Positions 1 to 5,521 are shown, counted from the stretch's first letter. The stretch: DNA of 5,553 bases from Bacteroidales bacterium (GCA_900767075.1 CAAFXX010000511.1:1-5553); one strand, 5' to 3'. Numbers and translations are program-made. The notes: generated by a model from the sequence alone, not told the origin.

Positions 1-308
1 ATGATAATTCCGCCGCATGCTTTCTCGCCTGTCACGGCAAGTTCTGTGGTCGGGGTCGACGCCATGCCGATATTTATGACATCAAAACCCATCGACATCA
101 GTGTTCCAACCACGAGATGGCTGACCATCGGTCCGGAAAGTCGTCCGTCGCGGCCTACTACAATAGCATGGCTGTCGCCTTTATATGTATCCTTTATATA
201 TGAGGCGTATGCCGCCGTGAATTTCACAATGTCTGTTCCGCTGAGTCCTTCGCCAGCATTTCCGCCTATTGTTCCGCGGATTCCCGATATCGATTTGATC
301 AATGACAT
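1..308 (-). CDS. glmM: Phosphoglucosamine mutase, N-terminal part (runs off the left edge)
   Basis: Cytoplasmic enzyme of the alpha-D-phosphohexomutase family, expected to convert glucosamine-6-phosphate to glucosamine-1-phosphate on the way to UDP-GlcNAc for peptidoglycan and LPS. The minus-strand reading starts at ATG 308 and stays open for 102 full codons to the window edge. Visible family signatures are KSISGIRGTIGG (residues 5-16), the substrate-loop segment VVGRDGRLSG (50-59), GTLMSMGFDV (68-77) and the ASTPTTELAV stretch (83-92), ending at ACGGII (97-102). The phosphoserine loop (TASHNP in relatives) should come next but lies outside the window, so catalytic residues cannot be checked. 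The family is usually about 450-465 residues, so less than a quarter is present. It lies 110 nt behind the DUF4827-like lipoprotein gene, same strand. A phosphomannomutase assignment is the main alternative because both activities share this fold. Confidence 0.9.
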   Translation of the reverse strand, partial: MSLIKSISGIRGTIGGNAGEGLSGTDIVKFTAAYASYIKDTYKGDSHAIVVGRDGRLSGPMVSHLVVGTLMSMGFDVINIGMASTPTTELAVTGEKACGGII

Positions 309-331
309 GGTTAGTAATATATTTTTGGGCA

Positions 332-350
332 GGCATCTGTCGAAGATGCC
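332..350 (-). promoter_or_regulatory. Hairpin in the leader of glmM
   Basis: A perfect 7-bp inverted repeat (GGCATCT at 332-338 and AGATGCC at 344-350, 5-nt loop) lies 24 nt upstream of the glmM start. Read in the gene direction it is followed by TGCCCAAAAAT, so it lacks the T-run of an intrinsic terminator for the minus strand. It may be a leader structure, a processing site or a barrier separating glmM from the upstream lipoprotein gene. On the plus strand it is followed by a T-rich stretch, but no plus-strand gene ends there. It is not a glmS-type ribozyme by size. The structure is seen; the role is unknown. Confidence 0.4.
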
Positions 351-418
351 CTTATTTCTTTAATTAAAGCAAGGTTTGTAAATTTAGTTTCCGGAATTTC
401 TCCCGTGATTAGACGAAA

Positions 419-1003
419 TCAGTATTCAGCCTTGAAATATCTGACATCGTAGAGATAAGGTATACAGGTTGTCTGGTTGTCGGTGAAACCCTGCGTGCTC
501 TTTATCACAAGGTTCACGCGGCAATCATAGCCGAGATAGCCTAGGGGCACCTGTATTCCCTCTCCGAACTTTGTGGTGCTTTCGAGTCTGGTATTGCCAT
601 AGATAAGGCTCGTGGTGCCCCATGAACTGGTTAAGGAACTTCCGGCGTTGCCATCCCATGCGGGGTCGCCCCCTTCATACATCGACTTGATATCCTTGCG
701 CATGAACCGGAAATAGACTTTCTGTCCTTCTTTCGGGCGGTCGTTCATATTTCCGCGTTCGATCACTTTCATATATACGGAGCCTTCAGGATTCATTTTA
801 TAGAAGGGGGCGTTTTCACCTGTCTCGAACACACTGTCGGCAGGAATCTCAACGCATACACGCTGTCCGGAAAGGAACCAGTTGGCTGCATGCTCCTCTT
901 CATTTAACAGATCTGAATAGCTCTTTGTATCCTCGCATGACATCAGGGTTCCCATAAATAACAATCCTGCCGCGAGAAGTGCGCTGTATTTAAAATTTCT
1001 CAT
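419..1003 (-). CDS. Lipoprotein with DUF4827-like sequence
   Basis: A 194-residue exported lipoprotein. The N-terminus is a lipoprotein signal peptide: basic MRNFK, hydrophobic residues 7-19, then the lipobox L20-M21-S22-C23, so Cys23 should be lipidated after signal peptidase II cleavage. Residues after the Cys are acidic (C-E-D), which weakly resembles a Bacteroidetes surface-export signal. The mature part has the pattern I recall for Bacteroidales DUF4827 proteins, a family related to FKBP-type prolyl isomerases: a predicted helix (residues about 30-44), GSVYMKVIERG (about 74-84), EGQKVYFRFM (about 92-101), and a C-terminal IPLxY-like strand (QVPLGYLGYDCRVNLVIKS, about 151-169). No isomerase active site can be confirmed by eye. 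ATG 1003 is chosen because it gives a complete signal peptide. The gene sits between a DHH phosphoesterase and glmM on the same strand, 78 nt after the former, an arrangement I associate with Bacteroides relatives. Function unknown. Confidence 0.82.
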   Translation of the reverse strand: MRNFKYSALLAAGLLFMGTLMSCEDTKSYSDLLNEEEHAANWFLSGQRVCVEIPADSVFETGENAPFYKMNPEGSVYMKVIERGNMNDRPKEGQKVYFRFMRKDIKSMYEGGDPAWDGNAGSSLTSSWGTTSLIYGNTRLESTTKFGEGIQVPLGYLGYDCRVNLVIKSTQGFTDNQTTCIPYLYDVRYFKAEY

Positions 1004-1081
1004 TAAATTATTCTAAGCGTAGTTTATTATCAATCAGTTATATTGGTGTGTCATGAAAGATGATTGCAGTCATACGGCGCG

Positions 1082-2140
1082 TTATTGCGCTCCCGACCAA
1101 TCTATCTTTTCCATTTTACGGGGGAGGAATTCATCGTAATCCGCCATATGTTCCTCAATGATCGCCTTGCATTCCGACAGGGAGCCTTTAAACTCGGCTC
1201 CGGATGCCTGGATGTGTCCTCCTCCACCGAAAAGGTCACTGCATATTTTGGATACGGGGAACTGACCTTTGCTTCTGGCAGAGATCTTTATCTCTTCGGC
1301 ATCTTCCCTCAGGAATATGCTGTAGACTATGCCTCCGATACGCAGCGGCTCGTTTACGAGTCCTTCGGTGTCCCCCTTTTCATAATGGAATCTTTCCAGA
1401 TCCTCTTTTGAAAGGCTGATGATGACAGCACAGTGCTCGGGATATATCTTCATACGCTCCGACACGCCGTATGCCTTTATTCGCAGGCTGTCGTAACTGC
1501 ATGCCTTGACCGCCTGATTTATGATTGTCTCCTTATCGGCGCCCTTTTCCATGAGCCGGATAAGTATTTCATAGATTTCGGTCCCGTGGCAGTTGACAGT
1601 GAAATTCTGGGTATCAGTGATGAGACCGGTAAGCAGGCATGTGGCTGACGCGGAGTCCATCTCGTCGTAAAGCCCCATATCGGCTATGATACGGAAAACA
1701 AGTTCGCATGTCGACGACATGCCGGGATATGAAAAGCACACCTTGCTGTCGATGCAGGGATCCTGATGATGGTCGATCAAGACTTTATCAACCTTCGATT
1801 CTTCAATTAGAGGAGCGAGATGGTCGAGACGACTGAAAGCATTGAAGTCGCAGCATATGATCAGGTCGCATTCGCTGATTAACCGCTGGCAATAAGGGTC
1901 ATGCTTAGTATAGACAGCAATTTCACCCGAACCGGGAACAAAACGCAATGCCTTCGGCGGCTGATCGGGCATGACGACAGATGCCTCTTTACCAATCTTG
2001 CGGAGCACATGGCAGAGTCCAAGCGTGCTTCCTAACGCGTCTCCGTCGGGATGCACATGACAGGTAAGCACTATCTTACTGCTTCCGTCAATCAATTCTT
2101 CGAATCTGCGTATATTGTTCTGATCAAGTATTTTCTTCAT
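1082..2140 (-). CDS. DHH/DHHA1 phosphoesterase, NrnA-like
   Basis: A 352-residue cytoplasmic Mn-dependent phosphoesterase. Domain 1 carries the DHH motifs: motif I H28-x-H30-P-D32-G-D34-AxGS, motif II D98 in CCDFN, motif III D123-H124-H125 with the following Q-D-P, and motif IV D176 in TGLITDTQNF. Domain 2 is DHHA1, with the KISARSKG segment (285-292) and the substrate-binding GGGGH (305-309). This stand-alone layout and length match NrnA-type enzymes, which degrade 2-5-nt oligoribonucleotides and dephosphorylate pAp. Relatives acting on cyclic dinucleotide products have the same core, so the exact substrate is inferred. All metal ligands appear present. The frame is open upstream to ATG 2215, adding 25 residues, but the KKILDQNN start at ATG 2140 matches the usual family N-terminus. 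A Bacteroidetes promoter lies at 2236-2267. It is the first gene of a minus-strand run with the lipoprotein and glmM. Confidence 0.9.
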   Translation of the reverse strand: MKKILDQNNIRRFEELIDGSSKIVLTCHVHPDGDALGSTLGLCHVLRKIGKEASVVMPDQPPKALRFVPGSGEIAVYTKHDPYCQRLISECDLIICCDFNAFSRLDHLAPLIEESKVDKVLIDHHQDPCIDSKVCFSYPGMSSTCELVFRIIADMGLYDEMDSASATCLLTGLITDTQNFTVNCHGTEIYEILIRLMEKGADKETIINQAVKACSYDSLRIKAYGVSERMKIYPEHCAVIISLSKEDLERFHYEKGDTEGLVNEPLRIGGIVYSIFLREDAEEIKISARSKGQFPVSKICSDLFGGGGHIQASGAEFKGSLSECKAIIEEHMADYDEFLPRKMEKIDWSGAQ

Positions 2141-2235
2141 ATCCAATAATTTGCGGCTGTCAGTTGATTTCAAAGCCGGCTTGGTCGCAATCCGTCGCAA
2201 TCCATTTTCGGACAAAAGCGGATTTCTTCAATCGG

Positions 2236-2267
2236 CAAAGATACAAAATAATTGTGTAAGTCACAAC
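2236..2267 (-). promoter_or_regulatory. Bacteroidetes-type promoter for the DHH gene run
   Basis: On the minus strand the -7 box TATCTTTG (2236-2243) matches the Bacteroidetes consensus TAnnTTTG exactly. A -33 element GTTG (2264-2267; consensus TTTG) lies 20 nt upstream, which is the normal spacing. Transcription should begin at about 2228-2231, giving a leader of roughly 90 nt to the preferred start at 2140, or about 15 nt to the alternative ATG at 2215. Confidence 0.65.
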
Positions 2268-2444
2268 GCCTGACCGCCGTTTGCATCCTCCGGAACAAAT
2301 ATTTTTCCGAAAAAGATGCCATCGGGAGAAACAATGAGGCATCACCTATAACATGCTCTTAAGTAATATTGTCGTATGATGTTGAACTTTAATCCGAAAC
2401 TTTCAGTTTTAATAAAGGAATAAGTAATATTTAATGTTTTTGTT
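2268..2444. other. Divergent intergenic region between the DHH gene and the small ORF
   Basis: Non-coding as far as I can tell. It is AT-rich near 2345-2445, and no strong TAnnTTTG box is seen for the plus-strand genes; TAATATTT near 2426-2433 is only a partial match. A possible stem GATGCC (2315-2320) with GGCATC (2338-2343) has a 17-nt loop and is weak. The promoter for the small ORF and xth must lie here or inside the small ORF. Confidence 0.4.
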
Positions 2445-2531
2445 ATGATCGATAAACTTAAGGAACTTCTCGCAGGCATTTTTTCCAAACCTGAATTAAA
2501 ACCGGTACCGGTGCGTGTACGGGTACATTGA
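2445..2531 (+). CDS. Small protein of 28 residues ahead of xth, hypothetical
   Basis: ATG 2445 opens a 28-codon frame ending at TGA 2529-2531. The product is amphipathic and basic: an N-terminal helix-like part MIDKLKELLAGIF (1-13), then SKPELKP (14-20), then an alternating tail PVPVRVRV (20-27) ending in His. The ordered K/E/L pattern and the P/V/R alternation look like a translated peptide, not chance, and I have an impression of similar short PIPVRV-tailed proteins in Bacteroidales, which I cannot verify. It ends 21 nt before the xth start on the same strand, so it may be co-transcribed with it or act as a leader peptide. The tail codons create the DNA palindrome CCGGTACCGG at 2502-2511, so part of the signal could instead be a DNA or RNA element. 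No good Shine-Dalgarno is seen. Confidence 0.45.
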   Translation: MIDKLKELLAGIFSKPELKPVPVRVRVH

Positions 2532-2552
2532 TTGTTCTAAATACACTTGAAG

Positions 2553-3308
2553 ATGCTGAAGTTGGTTTCGTGGAATGTCAACGGACTCCGAGCCGTTTGC
2601 AAGAAAGGATTCAAGGAAATTTTCGAGGAACTCGATGCCGATTATTTCTGTCTGCAGGAAACGAAACTCAGTCCCGGAGTCTTCGACCTTGAATTTCCCG
2701 GCTATGAATCTTTCTGGAACTATGCCGAACGCAAGGGCTATTCGGGCACTGCAATATTTGCGCGTCGCAAACCTCTGAATGTAATTTATGGAATGGGCAT
2801 CGAGGAGCATGACCGGGAAGGCAGAATCATCACTCTCGAGACCGAAGATTTTTATCTTGTAAACGTTTATACCCCCAATTCTCAGATCGGGCTCGCGCGT
2901 CTTGATTACCGAAAGACATGGGACAAGGCTTTCATTGATTTCATCACGGCTCTTGACAAGAAAAAGCCGGTGATCCTTTGCGGCGATTTCAATGTGGCAA
3001 TTTCCGACCTCGACCTTACCGATCCTGAAAAAGAACGAGGCATAGCGGGCACGACCGACCAGGAACGCGACACTTTCTCCCGGTTGCTCGACAGCGGATT
3101 CATTGATTCTTACCGTCACTTTTATCCTGATCAGGAGAAAGCCTACACATGGTGGAGTTACATGATGCGGAGCCGGCAACGCAACCACGGCTGGCGCATC
3201 GACTATTTCTTGCTGAGCCAGCGGCTGATACCCCGCCTGCGCGATTCCCTCATCCTCCGCGACGTAATGGGCTCCGACCACTGCCCCGTCGAAATCATCC
3301 TCGCCTGA
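2553..3308 (+). CDS. xth: Exodeoxyribonuclease III (AP endonuclease, Xth/ExoA type)
   Basis: A 251-residue DNA-repair enzyme of the exonuclease-endonuclease-phosphatase superfamily. It should cut 5' of abasic sites and remove 3' blocking groups in base-excision repair, in the cytoplasm with Mg. Family motifs are complete and in order: SWNVNGLRA (6-14, metal/phosphate Asn8), LQETKL (34-39, metal ligand Glu36), the VYTPNSQ motif with Tyr106 (105-111), GDFNVA (144-149, Asp145/Asn147), TWWSY (199-203), GWRIDYFL (213-220, Asp217) and GSDHCPV (240-246, catalytic Asp242-His243). Length is normal for the family (about 250-270). ATG 2553 is chosen. A TTG two codons upstream (2547) is in frame but unnecessary. 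The 28-codon ORF ends 21 nt before it. The 3' end is conspicuously GC-rich (38 of 60 bases are G or C at 3181-3240), in contrast to the accessory cluster that follows. The DNA opposite is open for 275 codons, but this is only a shadow. Confidence 0.95.
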   Translation: MLKLVSWNVNGLRAVCKKGFKEIFEELDADYFCLQETKLSPGVFDLEFPGYESFWNYAERKGYSGTAIFARRKPLNVIYGMGIEEHDREGRIITLETEDFYLVNVYTPNSQIGLARLDYRKTWDKAFIDFITALDKKKPVILCGDFNVAISDLDLTDPEKERGIAGTTDQERDTFSRLLDSGFIDSYRHFYPDQEKAYTWWSYMMRSRQRNHGWRIDYFLLSQRLIPRLRDSLILRDVMGSDHCPVEIILA

Positions 3309-3489
3309 AACCAAAGCGAACACACCAGGATTCAGTTATGTGGGAATATCCTCTAACGGCACCTAGTGCTATACAGCACAAATAATTTATAATATGAATT
3401 CTCAATCTTTGTAGATTTAGAGGCAATTCTATCTTTGTGTCTCTTTGCCCTTTTAAAACTCTTCATATCGTCTTATCAAATATCCAAAA
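3309..3489. other. Convergent intergenic region after xth
   Basis: It separates xth from the accessory cluster. It contains a small inverted repeat GTGCT (3366-3370)/AGCAC (3375-3379) with a 4-nt loop and no T-run, too weak to call a terminator. It also contains a plus-strand promoter-like pair at 3408-3437. No open frame in it looks coding. Composition switches here from GC-rich to AT-rich. Confidence 0.45.
3408..3437 (+). promoter_or_regulatory. Promoter-like element pointing into the antisense of the accessory cluster
   Basis: TTTG at 3408-3411 and TATCTTTG at 3430-3437, spaced by 18 nt, fit the Bacteroidetes -33/-7 consensus (TTTG, TAnnTTTG; usual spacing 19-21). Transcription would start near 3445 and run antisense to genes C and B. 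No sensible plus-strand gene follows. The match may be chance in AT-rich DNA or a relic of rearranged DNA. Confidence 0.3.
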
Positions 3490-3510
3490 TCATTTATCGG
3501 TCAGTTTCAT
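3483..3510 (-). repeat. Direct repeat, copy 2 (end of gene C)
   Basis: 28 nt matching 3900-3927 at 27 positions, in the same orientation and 417 bp away. In both places it carries the end of one minus-strand frame (codons E-T-D-R-stop) overlapped by ATGAAACTGACCGATAA. The one difference makes a stop codon (TGA) here where copy 1 has CGA. Confidence 0.85.
3490..3510 (-). pseudogene. Seven-codon stub of a further copy of gene C
   Basis: On the minus strand ATG 3510 reads M-K-L-T-D-K-stop. The first six codons are identical to the start of gene C at 3927, and the stop replaces Arg7 by one C-to-T change. Similarity ends a few bases further on (FW is still recognisable after the stop, then it diverges). 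The stub overlaps the end of gene C by 17 nt exactly as gene C overlaps gene B. It is best read as the leftover of a tandem gene copy that was deleted or never completed. It has no coding capacity now. Confidence 0.55.
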
Positions 3511-3724
3511 CTCCATAATCATTTTCAAGAGGATACTTTTTGTACGCGTCTACTCTATCCGAATCACAACCCCATATCCAGGACTTATTTTTAGAATTGT
3601 AACAATAATTCTCATCCGGACCGAATGTGACGGTCAGCCAATAAAAGCAATCTTTTCTCGGTTCGTAATAGAAAATATAGTCCTTGCATTCATAGGTCTC
3701 ATTAATTCCCTCGAAAGGAGTTCC
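3494..3724 (-). pseudogene. Detached C-terminal part of gene C, out of frame
   Basis: Minus-strand frame of 76 codons beginning GTPFEGINETYECKDY, continuing through FYYEPRKDCFYWLTVTFG and YNSKNKSWIW, and ending in GDETDR with TAA at 3494-3496. It has no start codon of its own where homology would require one, and the frame is closed by TGA at 3725-3727. The pattern of tyrosines, a short turn and a K-x-W strand is the expected second half of the single-span NNRLP proteins represented by gene B. Joining it to the upstream piece (3634-3927) by stepping back one base at 3724 gives a seamless 144-residue protein reading LNE-GTPFEG. Hence a one-base loss, most simply GAGGGAACT to GAGGAACT, separated the halves. 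No good -1 slippery heptamer is seen at the join, so programmed frameshifting is less likely. Confidence 0.75.
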
Positions 3725-3927
3725 TCATTAAGTCCGATTGGTAGCCTGTTATTCATTTTTTGAAAATCATCAATCATTACGATAATTTCATTTCCCACAC
3801 GCTCTATATCAGCAGTATCAGTTGTCATACACCTTTTGAAAAACACGACAATTGCAATCAGTAGTGAGATAATCAACACTACGATAAGTGTGCGCCAATT
3901 CCAAAATCGTTTATCGGTCAGTTTCAT
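3634..3927 (-). CDS. Gene C: short membrane-anchored protein, N-terminal part, frameshifted
   Basis: As it stands the frame gives 97 residues. Residues 1-12 are polar and basic, 13-30 form one transmembrane helix (LIVVLIISLLIAIVVFF), then comes an extracytoplasmic helix (about 40-58) and the motif NNRLP (59-63). From residue 69 onward the translation (LLSRELMRPMNART...) no longer resembles gene B and is probably nonsense, because the true continuation lies in another frame (3494-3724). The restored product would have 144 residues. It is a shorter paralogue of gene B: both have one N-terminal span, a helix with ...EI...ID, then NNRLP and L-x-E. The start ATG 3927 overlaps the end of gene B by 17 nt, so translation was probably coupled. 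Function unknown; a periplasm-facing immunity or envelope role is conceivable. A sequencing error could also explain the shift. Confidence 0.6.
   Translation of the reverse strand: MKLTDKRFWNWRTLIVVLIISLLIAIVVFFKRCMTTDTADIERVGNEIIVMIDDFQKMNNRLPIGLNEELLSRELMRPMNARTIFSITNREKIAFIG
3900..3927 (-). repeat. Direct repeat, copy 1 (gene B/gene C junction)
   Basis: 28 nt, 27 identical to 3483-3510. It spans the last codons of gene B (E-T-D-R-TAA) and, in another frame, the first codons of gene C (M-K-L-T-D-K-R). The conserved junction suggests the genes multiplied by tandem duplication, and a repeat of this length can promote unequal exchange or deletion. Confidence 0.85.
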
Positions 3928-4630
3928 ATATTAGCTCCCCTTCTTTCTTATAATTCCAGAACTTACGATAACAGTTGCCTTTCCCATCATAATATTTCCA
4001 TTCTCCAAATTCTTTCACATAATGAGGGCGGCTTTTAGCGCGATATGTGGCCCAACCTTCCATATTCAGAGTATCTGCTGTGTAATATCTTACATAGGTT
4101 ATCGAATCGGGCGTTTCCTCCGTATCGTAATCCAGTATTGAGGTGACGTTATCGTTGATTCTCAGACTGTCAAATACCAATTGCATATTTTCTTTGGGCG
4201 AGTAATACACCTTGTTGATTACTCGTATTGTATCTATATTTATTGGAGGCTCAAACTCCCAACAGGCATAATCATACCATTTCTTATCCTCTGACACATA
4301 TTGCCATAGATTTGCAACATCGTCCCAATACTCAAGCACATAATCCAAGTCTGCACATTTAATCAAACAAACCGAATGACCGCTATACTTGTACAAACCC
4401 GGCAGTTGCTCAAAGCCTATTTCCGATAACGACTCCGGAAGCCTGTTATTCCGTTCTATATAGTTATCTATTCTCCGTACTATTTCGTTGCATATTCGTT
4501 TGTCAAATTCATAGTCAGGTTTATAGCTCCAATATAATTCAGGGCAGATTATTAACAGGTAATAGACCACAAGAAACAATATAATAATTGCTCCAACGAT
4601 AATACCAACTATTTTCTGCCACTTATTCAT
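3911..4630 (-). CDS. Gene B: single-span membrane protein with NNRLP motif, unknown function
   Basis: 239 residues from ATG 4630. Residues 7-28 form one transmembrane helix, followed by PELYW, an alpha-helix about 41-60 (FDKRICNEIVRRIDNYIER), the motif NNRLPESLSEIG (61-72), and a beta-rich tyrosine/tryptophan-rich body. The C-terminal third contains EFGEWKYYDGKGNCYRKFW, which resembles the MORN-like repeat of YwqK-type proteins (G-x-W-x-Y-Y-x-x-x-G). The body should lie outside the cytoplasmic membrane. The frame is open upstream to ATG 4726, but 4630 is chosen because ATGAATAA there overlaps the ancestral stop of gene A, and the extra 32 codons merely shadow gene A's detached tail. The end overlaps gene C by 17 nt. 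It appears intact, unlike both neighbours. The anchor-helix-motif layout superficially recalls pseudopilins, but no prepilin peptidase site is seen. I do not recognise a function. Confidence 0.72.
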   Translation of the reverse strand: MNKWQKIVGIIVGAIIILFLVVYYLLIICPELYWSYKPDYEFDKRICNEIVRRIDNYIERNNRLPESLSEIGFEQLPGLYKYSGHSVCLIKCADLDYVLEYWDDVANLWQYVSEDKKWYDYACWEFEPPINIDTIRVINKVYYSPKENMQLVFDSLRINDNVTSILDYDTEETPDSITYVRYYTADTLNMEGWATYRAKSRPHYVKEFGEWKYYDGKGNCYRKFWNYKKEGELIYETDR

Positions 4631-4820
4631 AATTCCAATGCTCCATCTGTTCGATACTGATTTTTTCTGCAAGTATGATGCTGTCCTTTCGCTGCTCTGA
4701 AAGAGGACCAACATATTTATCTCCATAACTTAACAGGCTATCAGCGGCTGTGATTATCCACCAATAATTATTATTTTGCTCAATGATTATTGCAGAATCA
4801 TTCCACCATACATTGCAGAA
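4623..4820 (-). pseudogene. Detached C-terminal part of gene A, out of frame after a 23-bp duplication
   Basis: Downstream of the present stop of gene A, another minus-strand frame is open to TAA at 4623-4625. After the duplicated VWWNDSA it reads IIIEQNNNYWWIITAADS..., then KYVGPLSEQRKDSI and ends in EHWNYE. Hydrophobic strands, a G-P-L-(S/T) turn and a charged final helix look like real protein. With one 23-bp unit removed, the distance from ATG 5521 to this stop is 876 bp, exactly 292 codons, and no stop intervenes. The restored stop overlaps the gene B start by 8 nt (ATGAATAA). These independent agreements make it very likely that this is the lost last 55 residues of gene A. Confidence 0.85.
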
Positions 4821-5521
4821 TCATTCCACCATACATTTAGGACATTTGCGATGTATGACGGTTCATCCTTATATCCGAATTTTGAAACAAATATAGGATA
4901 ATCCCTTTCACTCTCGCCATATAATCCCTCGCCATAAGTAAATACCGAGTAATTATCTGTTATGTCATGCCGATTATCACAAGAAATAAGAGCTATAAGT
5001 ATTATTGTAGCAACCGCAAGCAGGAGTATTCCAATCAAATACTTGTTTTGACTATGGGAAGATTGCTCGTCGAATACACCTGTACCGCCGAATTTCTTGA
5101 TTGCTTCAATAACGCTTTTGTTACAGCAATATTTACCTGAAAGACTGACATTGACATATTGCTTTTGTCCCTTTTTCAACTTGGTAACGATATATAAATC
5201 ACGAGCGAATAAAGAGGCGTCTATATGGGTAGTCCTATAATAAACCTCACATTTTGCTATTTCATACCATTTCAGCCAAGTTGTTTTGCTCCAATCTTTA
5301 TATGTAATACCACCTGCATCTATTCTAAGAAAATCACGCCCGAATCGGAGATATTTGAAAATATACACCAATGTGATTATTCCGAAAAACGATGTGCCAA
5401 CGATCACTCCGACAGGCCATCCATCAGTGCAGCCCCAATAGATGAAAGAAGCCAGACAGACCAGGCAGATAAAAGGAAACGTAACCGCTTCCTTTGCAAT
5501 ATAGCTATCATACTGCTTCAT
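4787..5521 (-). CDS. Gene A: three-span membrane protein with a PH-like domain, truncated
   Basis: The present frame gives 244 residues, of which the last eight (MYGGMILQ) are out-of-frame product of a 23-bp duplication. The ancestral protein had 291. Layout: transmembrane helices at about 13-30 and 35-56, a cytoplasmic domain about 60-148 resembling bacterial PH-like domains (FLRIDAGGITYKDW, then TTWLKWYEIAKCEVYY, and a closing helix KSVIEAIKKFGG at 135-146), a polar linker, a third helix about 161-179, and an extracytoplasmic domain from 182 (GEGLYGESERDYPIF, YIANVLNVWWNDSA) cut short at residue 236. The missing part lies at 4623-4820. ATG 5521 is supported by a strong Shine-Dalgarno (AAAGGAGG, 6 nt spacer) and an ATGA overlap with an upstream frame. 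Function unknown; PH-like membrane proteins of this kind occur among Bacteroidetes accessory genes. The truncated product may still insert in the membrane. Confidence 0.7.
   Translation of the reverse strand: MKQYDSYIAKEAVTFPFICLVCLASFIYWGCTDGWPVGVIVGTSFFGIITLVYIFKYLRFGRDFLRIDAGGITYKDWSKTTWLKWYEIAKCEVYYRTTHIDASLFARDLYIVTKLKKGQKQYVNVSLSGKYCCNKSVIEAIKKFGGTGVFDEQSSHSQNKYLIGILLLAVATIILIALISCDNRHDITDNYSVFTYGEGLYGESERDYPIFVSKFGYKDEPSYIANVLNVWWNDSAMYGGMILQ
4789..4837. repeat. Perfect 23-bp tandem duplication inside gene A
   Basis: The 23-bp unit at 4790-4812 is repeated without a mismatch at 4813-4835. Flanking bases extend the tract to 4789-4837. Because 23 is not a multiple of three, it shifts the reading frame of gene A and brings TAA (4787-4789) into frame. 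Absence of any divergence between the copies points to a recent event. Confidence 0.97.

Noticed and set aside
1..363. 120-codon plus-strand frame at the left edge
   Set aside because: It is the antisense of glmM, whose minus-strand translation carries unmistakable family motifs.
1064..1648. Plus-strand frames opposite the DHH gene
   Set aside because: They are shadows of a gene with complete DHH and DHHA1 motifs.
2141..2215. 25-residue N-terminal extension of the DHH phosphoesterase from ATG 2215
   Set aside because: The extension is not domain-like, and the usual N-terminus of such enzymes corresponds to ATG 2140. It is not fully excluded, since the promoter lies just upstream of 2215.
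2496..3323. 275-codon open frame on the minus strand opposite xth
   Set aside because: It is the antisense of a complete exodeoxyribonuclease III with all motifs, and its translation shows no family signature.
3366..3379. Hairpin GTGCT/AGCAC as the terminator of xth
   Set aside because: The stem is only 5 bp and is followed by AAATAATTT instead of a T-run.
3634..3727. Programmed -1 ribosomal frameshift joining the two halves of gene C
   Set aside because: No X-XXY-YYZ slippery heptamer in the right frame is seen near the join, and a lost G in a short G-run explains the shift more simply.
3437..3763. 108-codon plus-strand frame just after the promoter-like element
   Set aside because: It lies wholly opposite gene C. 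Its hydrophobic Ile/Ser/Phe-rich translation is what antisense of AT-rich DNA gives, while the minus strand gives convincing protein.
4631..4726. 32-residue N-terminal extension of gene B from ATG 4726
   Set aside because: This DNA encodes the detached C-terminus of gene A in another frame, and ATG 4630 gives a neat transmembrane start overlapping gene A's ancestral stop.
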